Below, piece by piece: positions 1 through 8,756 of a DNA stretch of 64,000 nucleotides; the first letter of the stretch is position 1, and each line of letters begins with the position of its first letter. Origin of the DNA: Microbulbifer elongatus. GTDB lineage: Bacteria; Pseudomonadota; Gammaproteobacteria; Pseudomonadales; Cellvibrionaceae. The translations under genes were made by a program, and so were the position numbers. The notes beneath the pieces are model-generated. The model had not been told where the DNA came from. It ran no database searches and saw only the letters and a list, made by a program, of their open reading frames with translations. The stretch is taken from NCBI RefSeq assembly GCF_020524885.1, contig NZ_JAIVKJ010000001.1, forward strand, positions 558,001-622,000, in the 5' to 3' direction.

Positions 1-14
1 ATTCAGCTGGATGC

Positions 15-887
15 CTAATAAAAACTCGACAGCAGTTGAGTAATTTCTGCGTACAGCGCTGATCGTTCGATCTGTGGCGAGGTGTTCCCTAGTGAGTGGG
101 AGAGCTGGATCGCGTACCAAAGCACAGAAACGTAGCGGTAAATTCGCTTCCAGTGGTCCAGCCATTGCAGGTCAGCTTCGCGCGCTGGCCGTAGGAAGTA
201 CTCGGTGAGCAGTGCCCGCTGCTGTTGCCGTTCCAGATCGTATCCTACGGTGACTGTCGCAAGGTCAAAGAACGGATCGCCGCATGCGGCGTACTCCCAA
301 TCAATGGCCCTGAGCTGGCCGGACATATCCTGTAGCAGGTTGCCGGGCAGTAGGTCGTTATGGCAAAGCCGATCGTTCTCGGGACATGTGCTGATTTGAT
401 TAAGCTGCGGTTCCATCAACAGGTGCAACCGAGCCAGTGCCGGAAAAAATTCTGAACTCCTGTCGATGGACTGCCAGTAACGGCTCGCCTTTTCGGCAAT
501 ATCCAGGTGTACGGAAATCGGTGGCAGCTGGTGAATCTGTCGTAGCAGTTGTGCAAGTTGGGCAATAGTCTGAGGCTGGTCGATTTCCAGTGGCGCGCCG
601 TCGACAAATTCGGTCAGCAGGTAGCGTTGGTCTGGATCCACATACACCAGCGGTGCGCACAGGTCTCTCGGGCTTGCCTGTTGCAGTGCCTCTGCCTCGG
701 CGACGCGGTTTAGGTCCAGAGCCTGAGAATTAGAGGCGTTGATGCGCAGCACCAGTTTTTTACCGTCTGTATCTATCAGAAAGCTGCGGTTGGTCAGCCC
801 CCCATCCAGAGGGCAAATCAATCTCGGCGGTTTGTCACTCCATCGTTGCCACTCGTTGGCGACTAGATATTCGACGCTCAGGTTCAT
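15..887 (-). CDS. Choline/thiamine-kinase-like phosphotransferase
   Basis: A 290-residue protein of the aminoglycoside/choline kinase fold. The catalytic loop HNDLLPGN is at about residues 176-183 and the metal-binding DWEYA at about 196-200; an N-terminal GGLTNRSF segment (29-36) is typical of choline/thiamine kinases. It is the last gene of a riboswitch-controlled thiamine operon and its start codon overlaps the stop of the upstream transporter by 4 bp (ATGA). From this context I infer that it phosphorylates imported thiamine to thiamine phosphate, trapping it in the cell. The family fold is clear; the thiamine substrate is inferred from the operon, and choline or another alcohol remains possible. 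Confidence 0.8.
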   Translation of the reverse strand: MNLSVEYLVANEWQRWSDKPPRLICPLDGGLTNRSFLIDTDGKKLVLRINASNSQALDLNRVAEAEALQQASPRDLCAPLVYVDPDQRYLLTEFVDGAPLEIDQPQTIAQLAQLLRQIHQLPPISVHLDIAEKASRYWQSIDRSSEFFPALARLHLLMEPQLNQISTCPENDRLCHNDLLPGNLLQDMSGQLRAIDWEYAACGDPFFDLATVTVGYDLERQQQRALLTEYFLRPAREADLQWLDHWKRIYRYVSVLWYAIQLSHSLGNTSPQIERSALYAEITQLLSSFY

Positions 888-1522
888 GCGGTAACAGTCT
901 GGTCCTGGCTGCTACTTTGATTTTGGTACAGCGTATACCACTGGAAAAAACCAATGATGACCAGTATCACATAGAGGACAAACAACAATGCGGTGAGATA
1001 CATCCCGCGGTCGATGTACAGATAAATGGCAGCACCGTCGATCACGATCCAGTAGAGCCAGTTTTCCAGAACCTTGCGGGTAACCATATAGGTGGTTACC
1101 ACGGCACCCCAAGTGGTGAAGGAGTCCAGATATGGCAGCGCTGCGCTGGTGTAGTTATTCAGCATATAGCCAAACACCAGGGTAAGTACGCCAACGCCGG
1201 TAATTGCGAAGATGTGCATGGCGGCGGGCCAGCGGTGGATATGCAGGGTTTCTCCATCCTGATTGCGGTGCCGCCACTGCCACCAGCCGTATACGGCAAT
1301 CACCAGGTAAAAAATCTGCAGCGCGGATTCCATCAACAGGCTGACGTCCCAGAACAGGAACAGGTAAATGGCGGTGCTGGCAAAGGCCGCGTACCAGCAC
1401 AGGATATTTTCACGCATGGCCAGCAGCAGATAGGTCAGTGCCAGCACTACCGCTGCAACTTCCCACAGAGTCATGGCGGCGTAGGCGGTGGCGATGGCTT
1501 CGCGAATTTCCGGGGAGAGCAT
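884..1522 (-). CDS. pnuT: PnuC-family thiamine transporter (PnuT-like)
   Basis: A 212-residue inner-membrane protein with about seven hydrophobic segments and the PnuC-family pattern (ALQIFYLVIAVYGWWQW near residues 65-85, later a tryptophan-rich WGAVVTTYMVTRKVLENWLYW region). PnuC proteins are facilitators for vitamin-type nucleosides, with uptake driven by intracellular phosphorylation. Members under TPP riboswitches are called PnuT and carry thiamine. Here the operon contains a riboswitch upstream and a kinase overlapping downstream, so thiamine is the likely substrate rather than nicotinamide riboside. It starts 3 bp after the stop of the YkoF-like gene. Confidence 0.85.
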   Translation of the reverse strand: MLSPEIREAIATAYAAMTLWEVAAVVLALTYLLLAMRENILCWYAAFASTAIYLFLFWDVSLLMESALQIFYLVIAVYGWWQWRHRNQDGETLHIHRWPAAMHIFAITGVGVLTLVFGYMLNNYTSAALPYLDSFTTWGAVVTTYMVTRKVLENWLYWIVIDGAAIYLYIDRGMYLTALLFVLYVILVIIGFFQWYTLYQNQSSSQDQTVTA

Positions 1523-1525
1523 GGG

Positions 1526-1786
1526 TCAGAGCCCGATATTCGGATTGAGGTCGCCGTCGATAAATTTGCACACGAAAATTGCGCGCCCGAACTGCTCCCA
1601 GGATTTAGCCATCTCCGCTTTCAGAACATCCATAACCACATCGTAATCACCGAATATCTGGGTGCTCATGGTATTGGAGATTACCTGTAGCTGCGGCTGT
1701 TCGTTCAGGCGCTGGATAAAATCCTTGATGGCCGGGATGTACTCGTCTTTCAGCGGGTACATGCTGATCTCAACGGAGAGTTGCAT
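1526..1786 (-). CDS. Single-domain YkoF-type thiamine/HMP-binding protein
   Basis: An 86-residue protein resembling one half of YkoF, the Bacillus thiamine/hydroxymethylpyrimidine-binding protein (start MQLSVEISMYPL, then a conserved STQIFGDYDVVMDVL stretch). A good ribosome-binding site (AGGAG) lies just upstream of ATG. There is no signal peptide, so it is expected in the cytoplasm. It sits between the outer-membrane receptor and the PnuT-like permease in the riboswitch-controlled operon, which supports binding of thiamine or its pyrimidine moiety. The exact role (ligand buffering or delivery to the kinase) is unknown. Confidence 0.8.
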   Translation of the reverse strand: MQLSVEISMYPLKDEYIPAIKDFIQRLNEQPQLQVISNTMSTQIFGDYDVVMDVLKAEMAKSWEQFGRAIFVCKFIDGDLNPNIGL

Positions 1787-1800
1787 ATCAAGACTCCTGA

Positions 1801-3942
1801 TTAAAAGGTGTAGCTGCCAGAGATGCCGGCAGTGCGCGGCTCTCCAAGCTGGTAGTAGGCTTCTGGCGCATAACCATTGGCCGGGTTGTTACCGAACTGA
1901 TTGCTGAAATAGAAACCGCGGGTGTAGATCACTTCGTCGGTCAGATTTCTGCCCCACAAGGATAGATCCCAGTTGTCGCCGCGGTAGGTGAGGCGGACGT
2001 TGACCAGCTCATAGGCGGTAGACTTTTCGTTGTGGCTGTTGGAAAAGTAAAAATCGTCCTTGCCTTCCAGTTCTACGCGCGCGGTCAGGTTGTTTGTCAG
2101 TGCATATTCGGCACCGGTGAAGTACTGGTAATTGGGGGCGTGGGCCAGGTCGCGGCCGCCGAGGTCCACAAGGGACGTTTCACCGGTGTAGTCGTCGCGG
2201 GCGTCTACGTGGGTACTGCTGACAAAGTCTTTGAATTCCGCGTTCAGCCAACCGAAAGTGGCGAAGAGCTGCAGGGCATCGCTGGCCTGGAAGTTAACCT
2301 CCGCCTCAATACCGGTGCTGTGGCCGCCGGCGGCATTCGCCAGGTAGTCATCAAAGGAAAAGTCTTCCGGGTTGAAAATGGACTGCTTGGCCTGAACGTC
2401 GTTGCGGTCCTGGTAAAACGCGGCGACCTGGGCCTGCAGGCGGCTTTCCAGCCAGTCACCTTTTACCCCGAATTCGTAGTTCAGCATGCTTTCGGTATCG
2501 AACAGGAAGGTCTCGTTGCCAATGGCCGGGTTGCTTTCCGAGGCGGAAATAATGCGGCCATTGACGCCGCCCGCCTTGTAACCGCGGGACAGGGTGCCGT
2601 AAAGCATGGTGTTGTCAGTGGCGCTGAACCGCAAGGTGATATTACCGCCCCACAGGTCTTCGCTGGTGTCGCTGGTAACCGTTAGCGAGTCACTGTAGTC
2701 CGCGCGGCGTTGCTCCAGACGCAGGCCGGTGACCAGTTCGAAGCGTGCGCCAAGGGCGGTATTCAGCTGCCCGTAAACGGCCGCATTGTCGGTATTAAAC
2801 TGACTGGTGAAGCTGGCGTTGCGCGCCAGTGCTTCATCTTCGGTGCGTAGATAAACACCGGCGACCCAGCCGGTGCTGCCGCCGAACAGGCGACTTTCTT
2901 CCGTAGAGATCAAGCGTACATCGGCGCTCAGGTTGTCGCGATTGCGCAGGTAGTTGTCGGTGGAGCTGTATTCCCAGGGGTGGAAGCCCACGTAAGTCCA
3001 GTCTTCGTCGTAGCCGTATTCGGTGTCGGAGCTGGCGGCGCTCAGCACGGACTTGATGGTGAACAGTCCGCTGCCGCTCCACTGCGCGTTCATCGCGCCG
3101 GCGAGGGTTTCCTGACGGTCCCAGCCCGGCTGGTCGGACAGGGAATTGCGGGAGTTGTCCAGGGTGAAGGCGTCGTAGCCGTTGTCCGCGTCCAGGAAAA
3201 GGAGGGTGAAGTCCAGTTGCAGGTCGTCACTGGCCTGGTAGCGCAGCTTGCCGCGGGCCACGGTCTCATCAATATTGTTGGTGTCCTTGCGACCCAGGTA
3301 TCGATTGTGCACATAGCCGTCGGACTGCTGGTTCTGCACAGCTAAGCGGTAGCTCAGCTGCTCGGACAGCGGGCCACTGGATACGGCCGACAGCGTGTGG
3401 GCGCCGTAGTGAGCTGCCTCAGCCGATACCCTCGCTGCACGCTCTTCTGTTGGCGCGTTACTGGTCATGCTCACCAGGCCCGCCAGCGCGTTGGCGCCGT
3501 ACACGGTGCCTTGCGGGCCGCGCAGGATTTCAACCTGCTGCATGTCCAGGGTGCTGGCGGCAAGGCCGAGGCCGGTGAAGTCGATGCCATCGACGATCAG
3601 GCCCACGGATGGATTCACCGGGTCAATGAACTGGCTGCGCTCGCCGATGCCGCGGATCTGTACAAAGCGACCGCGGGAGGCGCCGCTGGAGTAATTCACG
3701 TTGGGGGCAAGGTTCAGCACTTGCTCCAGGTTAGTGGCACCGCGGGTTTCAATGTCGGCGGCATCCAGCACGCTTACGCTGGTGGGGGTGTCGAGCTGGC
3801 TGGATTCACGCAATTGGCTGGTGACCACCACTTCTTCAATGGCAGTTTCAGCGGGGGCAGCAATGCAGGTCAATGCAGGTGCAATGACGACAGCCAGAGC
3901 GACCGGTTTCAGAGCGGGCTTGATGCAGTGTTTGGAATTCAT
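1801..3942 (-). CDS. TonB-dependent receptor, probable thiamine receptor
   Basis: A 713-residue outer-membrane receptor. It has a signal peptide (MNSKHCIKPALK... ending near AAPA), a TonB-box-like EEVVVTSQ at about residues 36-43, a plug domain (RGIGERSQF, VEILRGPQGTVYG) and a long beta-barrel ending in aromatic phenylalanine. The start at 3942 is chosen because a GAGAG ribosome-binding site precedes it and a signal peptide follows; the open frame runs further upstream, but that part is riboswitch RNA. It is the first gene of the thiamine operon, so thiamine or a phosphate ester is the inferred ligand. Energy would come from TonB-ExbBD encoded elsewhere. Confidence 0.88.
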   Translation of the reverse strand: MNSKHCIKPALKPVALAVVIAPALTCIAAPAETAIEEVVVTSQLRESSQLDTPTSVSVLDAADIETRGATNLEQVLNLAPNVNYSSGASRGRFVQIRGIGERSQFIDPVNPSVGLIVDGIDFTGLGLAASTLDMQQVEILRGPQGTVYGANALAGLVSMTSNAPTEERAARVSAEAAHYGAHTLSAVSSGPLSEQLSYRLAVQNQQSDGYVHNRYLGRKDTNNIDETVARGKLRYQASDDLQLDFTLLFLDADNGYDAFTLDNSRNSLSDQPGWDRQETLAGAMNAQWSGSGLFTIKSVLSAASSDTEYGYDEDWTYVGFHPWEYSSTDNYLRNRDNLSADVRLISTEESRLFGGSTGWVAGVYLRTEDEALARNASFTSQFNTDNAAVYGQLNTALGARFELVTGLRLEQRRADYSDSLTVTSDTSEDLWGGNITLRFSATDNTMLYGTLSRGYKAGGVNGRIISASESNPAIGNETFLFDTESMLNYEFGVKGDWLESRLQAQVAAFYQDRNDVQAKQSIFNPEDFSFDDYLANAAGGHSTGIEAEVNFQASDALQLFATFGWLNAEFKDFVSSTHVDARDDYTGETSLVDLGGRDLAHAPNYQYFTGAEYALTNNLTARVELEGKDDFYFSNSHNEKSTAYELVNVRLTYRGDNWDLSLWGRNLTDEVIYTRGFYFSNQFGNNPANGYAPEAYYQLGEPRTAGISGSYTF

Positions 3943-3978
3943 GGCTCTCTCTCGGTATTTAAGTGAAAGAGACCCGGT
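3943..3978 (-). promoter_or_regulatory. Possible Shine-Dalgarno-sequestering hairpin (riboswitch expression platform)
   Basis: Between the TPP aptamer and the receptor ATG the minus strand carries TCTCTTTC, a short A/T-rich loop, then GAGAGAGAG directly before the start codon. The two arms can pair and would cover the ribosome-binding site. This is read by eye; no folding energy was computed. Confidence 0.5.
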
Positions 3979-4006
3979 GCGCGACGTGAAGTGGGAAGCT
4001 GGAGGA

Positions 4007-4110
4007 CTACCTATTCCTACGCCGGTATTAACCGGATCAGGTTCAAGGGTTTGCCCGCAGGATTCTCTCGAATTCCGCCGCATCTCAGGCTTACGCCACC
4101 CCTTAGGTTT
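4007..4110 (-). promoter_or_regulatory. TPP (THI-box) riboswitch
   Basis: On the minus strand the aptamer hallmarks appear in order: GGGGTG, CTGAGATG, then ACCCTTGAACCTGATC, GGTTAATACC and GCGTAGGAA. The outer P1 stem is formed by ACCTA (4104-4108) and TAGGT (4009-4013). This is a THI box, which binds thiamine pyrophosphate and turns expression off. It lies 65 bp upstream of the receptor start and controls the four-gene thiamine operon. No run of T follows the aptamer, so translational control looks more likely than termination. Confidence 0.95.
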
Positions 4111-4118
4111 TACCGGCG

Positions 4119-4128
4119 CGATGCTACC
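4119..4128 (-). promoter_or_regulatory. Candidate extended -10 promoter of the thiamine operon
   Basis: The minus strand has TGGTAGCAT (extended -10 form TG-N-TAGCAT) about 12-20 bp before the riboswitch aptamer, the right distance for transcription to begin at the aptamer's 5' side. The -35 region is not convincing. Confidence 0.35.
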
Positions 4129-4245
4129 AGAATTGGCGTGGCGCAGGAACAAGGGTGTTTGCGGAGAACAGGTTGGTTACGATGGTCATAACTGAATTGT
4201 CTTTTGCGACCCATCGTGAAAGACCAACCGCGTACAGGAGTTGAT

Positions 4246-5244
4246 ATGCGCGCCTTTTCACTACTGGATCTTTCCCCCATCACCGAGGGGAGTGACGCTC
4301 GCACAGCGTTGATGAACTCTCTGGATCTGGCCCAGCACGCGGAGCGCTTCGGATACCGGCGCTACTGGATGGCGGAACACCACAATATGACCGGGGTGGC
4401 CAGTGCGGCGACGGCGGTGGCTCTCGGCTATATCGCCGCGGGCACCGACACAATTCGCATCGCCGCCGGTGGCGTCATGCTCCCGAATCACGCGCCACTG
4501 GTGATTGCCGAGCAGTTCGGTACCCTGTCCGCACTCTACCCGGACCGGGTGGACCTGGGGCTGGGGCGGGCGCCCGGTACCGATGGCGCCACCATGACCG
4601 CATTGCGTCGCGACCCGCTGCACGCCGCGGACCAGTTCCCGGAAGATGTGCGCGAGCTGCTGCACTACTTTGCCCCGGAAAAGCCGGGCCAGCGGGTGCG
4701 TGCGGTACCGGGGGCAGGGCTAGAGGTGCCAATTTGGTTGCTGGGTTCCAGTCTCTACAGCGCGCAGTTGGCCGCGGCCATGGGGCTTCCTTTCGCATTT
4801 GCCTCGCATTTTGCCCCGGCCATGCTGGATCAGGCGTTGCACCTCTACCGGGCCCAGTTCAAGCCGTCGGCATCGCTTTCCGAACCCTATGCGGCCGCGG
4901 CGATCAATGTCTTTGCCGCGGACGATGGCGGCGAAGCGCGCAAGCTGATGACCTCTATCGAACAGCAGTTTGTCGCCCTGCGCCGGGGTACACCCGGCCA
5001 AATCAAACCGCCAGTGGACGATCCTGAGACCATAGCGACACCCGGCGAGCGGATGCAGGTGGCGCAGGCGCTGGCGGAGAGCGCGGTGGGTACGCGCGAT
5101 ACGGTTGCAGCGTGGATTGACCGTTTTGTCGAGCGCACCCGTGTGGATGAGCTGATCGTCACCGGTGCCATCTATGACCACACCGCACGCCTGCGATCCT
5201 TCGAATTGGCTGCGGAAGTGTTGCGGGAGCGGATTGATGGTTGA
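4246..5244 (+). CDS. Luciferase-like flavin-dependent oxidoreductase (LLM class)
   Basis: A 332-residue protein of the bacterial-luciferase-like family (group with [12 protein letters not shown] at the N-terminus, RYWMAEHHN near 40-50, and DLGLGRAPG near residues 103-111). Such enzymes bind FMN and oxidise small organic substrates; the substrate here cannot be told. The ATG at 4246 is preferred over an upstream in-frame TTG because AGGAG lies 6 bp before it. The next gene overlaps its 3' end by 8 bp, suggesting translational coupling. Confidence 0.88.
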   Translation: MRAFSLLDLSPITEGSDARTALMNSLDLAQHAERFGYRRYWMAEHHNMTGVASAATAVALGYIAAGTDTIRIAAGGVMLPNHAPLVIAEQFGTLSALYPDRVDLGLGRAPGTDGATMTALRRDPLHAADQFPEDVRELLHYFAPEKPGQRVRAVPGAGLEVPIWLLGSSLYSAQLAAAMGLPFAFASHFAPAMLDQALHLYRAQFKPSASLSEPYAAAAINVFAADDGGEARKLMTSIEQQFVALRRGTPGQIKPPVDDPETIATPGERMQVAQALAESAVGTRDTVAAWIDRFVERTRVDELIVTGAIYDHTARLRSFELAAEVLRERIDG

Positions 5245-5653
5245 GAGTGGCCCGGCTGCCCGGCGGGCTTCCTGGCGATTGTTCCTCGCCCACTTCCTTT
5301 TTTTGCTGGTGGCTTGGACGGTATTTATCAAATACCTGTTTCCCATCGCCGTTGCGCTTTCCGGCGGCGCGCGCTGGGACAGTCATATTTACTGGGACCT
5401 GTGGCCACTCGCGCATCTATGGCTGGGCTGGGCGCTACTCACTCAGCCGGGTTACCTTCGCCCCCTTGCCCTTGTGATGTCGGTAGTGGAGATCGTGATT
5501 ATCGTCATCAAGTTTGCCCTGTTTCTCGCGGAGCCTGAGTGGGATATCTGGCGAACCAACTGGTTCGTTAACAAGGTCTTTGTACTTGCCTGTTTTATTT
5601 TGATTCTTGCCACTGCTTTGGCACGGCCGCGCGCCCTGAGTGAAAAGGTTTAA
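5237..5653 (+). CDS. Hypothetical inner-membrane protein
   Basis: A protein of about 138 residues with four predicted membrane helices ([66 protein letters not shown]). I do not recognise the family. The start ATG at 5237 overlaps the end of the luciferase-like gene by 8 bp, so both are probably translated together. No charged catalytic motif is visible. It may anchor or accompany a redox function of its neighbours, but this is a guess. Confidence 0.7.
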   Translation: MVESGPAARRASWRLFLAHFLFLLVAWTVFIKYLFPIAVALSGGARWDSHIYWDLWPLAHLWLGWALLTQPGYLRPLALVMSVVEIVIIVIKFALFLAEPEWDIWRTNWFVNKVFVLACFILILATALARPRALSEKV

Positions 5654-5683
5654 TATTGTGAGCTTTGATTGGAGGGAAATACC

Positions 5684-6616
5684 ATGGAAGGTCAGACGTT
5701 ACGCCGTCAATTTCTCAAATTACTGGGCGCTGGGGTGGTCAGTGCCTGGGGTTTTCCCTGGGGAGTGAGTGCACATTCGTCAGCATTGCAGACCAAGCCA
5801 ATTCCCAGTAGTGGCGAATCGCTGCCGGTTATCGGTATGGGAACCTGGCGGACCTTCAATGTTGGAAATGATCAGGAGCTTCTCGCCGCACGCACACAGG
5901 TATTGAAAGCATTTTTCGCCAGTGGCGGTGGCCTGGTCGATTCCTCTCCCATGTATGGCTCCGCGCCGGATACCCTCGGGTTTGCACTCAAGCAGCTGGG
6001 GATGCCGAAGACGCTTTTCAGTGCGGAAAAAGTTTGGAGCCCCGCTGGCGGTACTACTCGTGAGCAGGTCGCGAGCCTCGCCGATCGCTGGGGGCTGAAA
6101 ACTTTTGATCTGGTGCAGGTGCACAATCTCGACGACTGGCAGGAGCACCTCGCTGTTTTGCGTGAACTGAAGGCAAGCGGCTTCATCCGCTATCTCGGTA
6201 TCACCACTTCCCACGGCCGTCGTCATCAGGAATTCGAACAGGTGATGGCGACGACCGAGCTCGATTTCGCCCAGATGACCTACAACATCACCCATCGGGA
6301 AGTGGAGTCGCGGTTGCTACCGCTGGCGAAGGAAAAAGGTGTCGCCGTTATCGCCAATCGTCCCTACGACGGTGGCAGCCTGATCAAGGGGCTGAAGCAC
6401 AGGGAAAAAGTACCCGAGTGGGCAACGGAAGCCTTTGGTTGCCGTACCTGGGCAGATTTTCTGCTCAAGTTTATTGTCAGCCACCCCGCGGTTAACTGCG
6501 CTATTCCGGCAACCTCCCGTGTGGAGCATATGAATGAGAATATGGCGGCGGGCGCCGCGCCGCTACCGGATGCCAGTACCCGACAGAGAATGGCTGCCTA
6601 TATCGATTCCCTGTAA
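5684..6616 (+). CDS. Tat-signal aldo/keto reductase
   Basis: A 310-residue protein. The N-terminus carries a twin-arginine-like signal (RRQFLK at 7-12, then a hydrophobic stretch and SAHSS), followed by an aldo/keto reductase barrel. The tetrad residues are in place: Asp and Tyr in VDSSPMYG, Lys in FSAEKVW, His in VQVHNLDDW. The start at 5684 is supported by GGAGG eight bases upstream. Aldo/keto reductases use NAD(P)H, which is scarce in the periplasm, so export with a bound cofactor or a different electron donor would be needed. A few Tat-exported relatives are annotated in proteobacteria; substrate unknown. Confidence 0.85.
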   Translation: MEGQTLRRQFLKLLGAGVVSAWGFPWGVSAHSSALQTKPIPSSGESLPVIGMGTWRTFNVGNDQELLAARTQVLKAFFASGGGLVDSSPMYGSAPDTLGFALKQLGMPKTLFSAEKVWSPAGGTTREQVASLADRWGLKTFDLVQVHNLDDWQEHLAVLRELKASGFIRYLGITTSHGRRHQEFEQVMATTELDFAQMTYNITHREVESRLLPLAKEKGVAVIANRPYDGGSLIKGLKHREKVPEWATEAFGCRTWADFLLKFIVSHPAVNCAIPATSRVEHMNENMAAGAAPLPDASTRQRMAAYIDSL

Positions 6617-6643
6617 TTGCCTCTCCCAAATTGCCTACCTGGT

Positions 6644-7348
6644 ATGCGCACGATGAACGAATGGGACAGCTATCAGCTTCAGGATTTTATTCCCTTCAGT
6701 GCGGACGTTTATTTTCGCCTGCTGGAGCGAGTAAGCGAAACTTTCTGGCCGTTACAACTTTTTAGCCTGGGGCTGGGCGTTGCCGTGTTGGTATTCGCAT
6801 TGCGAGGCAAAGCTCGGCTCGCTCTCCTGTTGCTCGCGCCGGTGTGGGGTTTTGTCGGGGTGGCCTTTTTTGCGCAGCGCTATGCAAATCTGAACTGGGC
6901 AGGGCATGTCCTGTGCTGGGTTTGGATTGTGCAGGCCGCTCTTCTCGTAATGCTTGGTATCTCGGGGCGCGGCGCTGCCCATCGTGCTGGATTGCTGTCT
7001 GGGGGCACCATCACCGGCGTGCTGGTTACCCTGGTTGGCCTGCTGATGTTTCCGCTGTTGGCGCCAGTTCTCGGTTCCGGCTGGACGCAAGCAGAGGTGT
7101 TCGGCTTGCACCCGGACCCTACGGCGATAGTCAGTCTCGGGGTCTTCCTGATTGCCCTCCGTGGCTGGGCACAGTGGCTGGCCTGTATTATTCCCATGCT
7201 GTGGATAAGTTTCTCCGCGCTCACCCTGCAGGTGCTGGAGGCCCCCTGGTGGCCAGCGCTGTTTGCAGTGGTTGCCGCGGCACTTGGTAGCTTGATCGGG
7301 CAGTCTCACCCGGGTTCTGGCCGCCCATACCGCCGATCTTCCCGCTAA
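6644..7348 (+). CDS. DUF6064-like integral membrane protein
   Basis: About 234 residues with six or seven hydrophobic helices and a conserved-looking N-terminus (MNEWDSYQLQDFIPFSADVYFRL) that resembles the DUF6064 family. Function is unknown. Two ATGs are possible (6644 and 6653); neither has a strong ribosome-binding site. It begins 27 bp after the aldo/keto reductase stop and is probably co-transcribed with it. Confidence 0.72.
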   Translation: MRTMNEWDSYQLQDFIPFSADVYFRLLERVSETFWPLQLFSLGLGVAVLVFALRGKARLALLLLAPVWGFVGVAFFAQRYANLNWAGHVLCWVWIVQAALLVMLGISGRGAAHRAGLLSGGTITGVLVTLVGLLMFPLLAPVLGSGWTQAEVFGLHPDPTAIVSLGVFLIALRGWAQWLACIIPMLWISFSALTLQVLEAPWWPALFAVVAAALGSLIGQSHPGSGRPYRRSSR

Positions 7349-7519
7349 ATGGCTTTGCAAATCTGCCTGACCGGTTTTTATTAATCGGCCAAACACATAT
7401 ACTCCCCGGACCAATAATTCGTGCGCATCGCATTGTCCTGTTCGATATTTGAACGACTGCCGATAGCGGCTCATGTTCCGCCCCCTCCGCCAACGGCGGG
7501 GACTAATGGAGACCGATTT

Positions 7520-8158
7520 ATGAAAATCGCATTGATGAATGAATTCAGCCAGGCAGCCAAAAACGCTGTGGTTTTGAAAGAGCTGCAAGAGGTTGCCGGC
7601 GAGCTGGGTCACACCGTGTACAACACCGGTATGAGCGACGACAACGATCACCGCCTGACCTACATCCACCTGGGTATCATGGGCAGCCTGTTGCTGAACT
7701 CCAAAGCGGTGGATTTTGTGGTGAGCGGCTGTGGCACCGGCCAAGGCGCGCTGATGTCCCTGAATGCTTACCCGGGCGTCACCTGTGGCTACTGCATCGA
7801 TCCGGCGGACGCCTTCCTATTTGCGCAAATCAATAATGGCAATGCGCTGGCTATCCCCTTCGCCAAGGGTTTCGGCTGGGGTGCGGAGCTGAATATCCGC
7901 TACATGTTTGAAAAAGCCTTCACTGGTGTAAAAGGCCAGGGCTACCCGCCGGAGCGTAAAGAGTCTCAGGTCGCCAACGCCGGCATCCTGAATCACATTA
8001 AGGAAGCCACCGGCAAAGCCTACCTGGACGGTCTCAAGGCCATCGACCCGGAGCTGGTGAAAACCGCGGTAACCGGCGAGCGCTTCCAGGCCTGTTTCTT
8101 TGAGAACAGCCAGGACCAGGAGTTAACTGACTTTGTTCGCAGTGTGCTGGATTCCTGA
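7520..8158 (+). CDS. RpiB/LacA/LacB-family sugar-phosphate isomerase
   Basis: A 212-residue protein with the RpiB-type N-terminal domain. MKIALMNEFS starts the Rossmann-like fold and SGCGTGQG (about 69-76) contains the probable catalytic Cys71. It is about 60 residues longer than ordinary RpiB (near 150), with a C-terminal extension including the QACFFE segment. The longer form is seen in sugar-acid or pentose catabolism in marine bacteria; the substrate cannot be fixed from sequence. GGAGA lies 9 bp upstream of ATG. It is monocistronic, closed by a strong terminator at 8191. Confidence 0.85.
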   Translation: MKIALMNEFSQAAKNAVVLKELQEVAGELGHTVYNTGMSDDNDHRLTYIHLGIMGSLLLNSKAVDFVVSGCGTGQGALMSLNAYPGVTCGYCIDPADAFLFAQINNGNALAIPFAKGFGWGAELNIRYMFEKAFTGVKGQGYPPERKESQVANAGILNHIKEATGKAYLDGLKAIDPELVKTAVTGERFQACFFENSQDQELTDFVRSVLDS

Positions 8159-8190
8159 GTGAGGTAGCGCTGGACAAGCGCGTTTTCCCA

Positions 8191-8225
8191 AAGGCCACTC
8201 CGGAATATCCGGAGTGGCCTTTTTT
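8191..8225 (+). terminator. Rho-independent terminator after the RpiB-like gene
   Basis: A perfect 14-bp stem (8191-8204 with 8208-8221) closes a 3-base loop and runs into a T tract. Confidence 0.93.
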
Positions 8226-8288
8226 GTTTATAGTCGTCCGTCACTTTTGAAGTATTTGGTTGAAGTAATTGGCTAAGGATCTGCGCAA

Positions 8289-8747
8289 ATGTCCGATGGA
8301 AACCTGAACGATACTGTGCCCTACCTTAAGGACGGTGATCGCGTGGTTCTGTTCGATGGGGTATGTCGGCTATGCTCCGCCTGGGCGCGTTTTCTGTTGA
8401 AGTTTGATCGCGATCGTCGTTTTAAGCTCGCTACTGTGCAGTCTGAAGAAGGGCAGGCGATTCTGGCATTTTTTGGCATGCCGCTGGACACATATGAAAC
8501 CCTGCTTCTGGTCGAGAGCCGCCAGATGTACGTAAAGTCTGATGCGATACTGCGCATCCTCAGGCTGCTCCCGTTTCCATGGCCGACGCTGACTTTTTTT
8601 CGACTGATTCCATCGCCCATCCGCGACTGGGCTTATGATCGCATCGCACGCAACCGTTATCGGTTGTTCGGAAAAACTGAGGTGTGTGTTGTCCCCAGCG
8701 CAGAAGATGAAGCTCGATTTCTCACCAAGAAAAAACGCACTAAATAG
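8289..8747 (+). CDS. DCC-family (DUF393) thiol-disulfide oxidoreductase-like protein
   Basis: A 152-residue protein with the family signature VVLFDGVCRLC; the DxxCxxC motif has Cys26 and Cys29, followed by the typical VQSEEGQ and YVKSDAILRIL segments. DCC proteins are predicted thioredoxin-like redox proteins with no well-defined substrate. It starts a three-gene group with a DoxX-like protein 9 bp downstream and a GNAT acetyltransferase. Confidence 0.88.
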   Translation: MSDGNLNDTVPYLKDGDRVVLFDGVCRLCSAWARFLLKFDRDRRFKLATVQSEEGQAILAFFGMPLDTYETLLLVESRQMYVKSDAILRILRLLPFPWPTLTFFRLIPSPIRDWAYDRIARNRYRLFGKTEVCVVPSAEDEARFLTKKKRTK

Positions 8748-8756
8748 GTAACTTTC

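Noticed and set aside
3943..4152. Extension of the TonB-dependent receptor start by 70 codons
   Set aside because: These codons lie in the TPP riboswitch and leader; the signal peptide and ribosome-binding site place the start at 3942.
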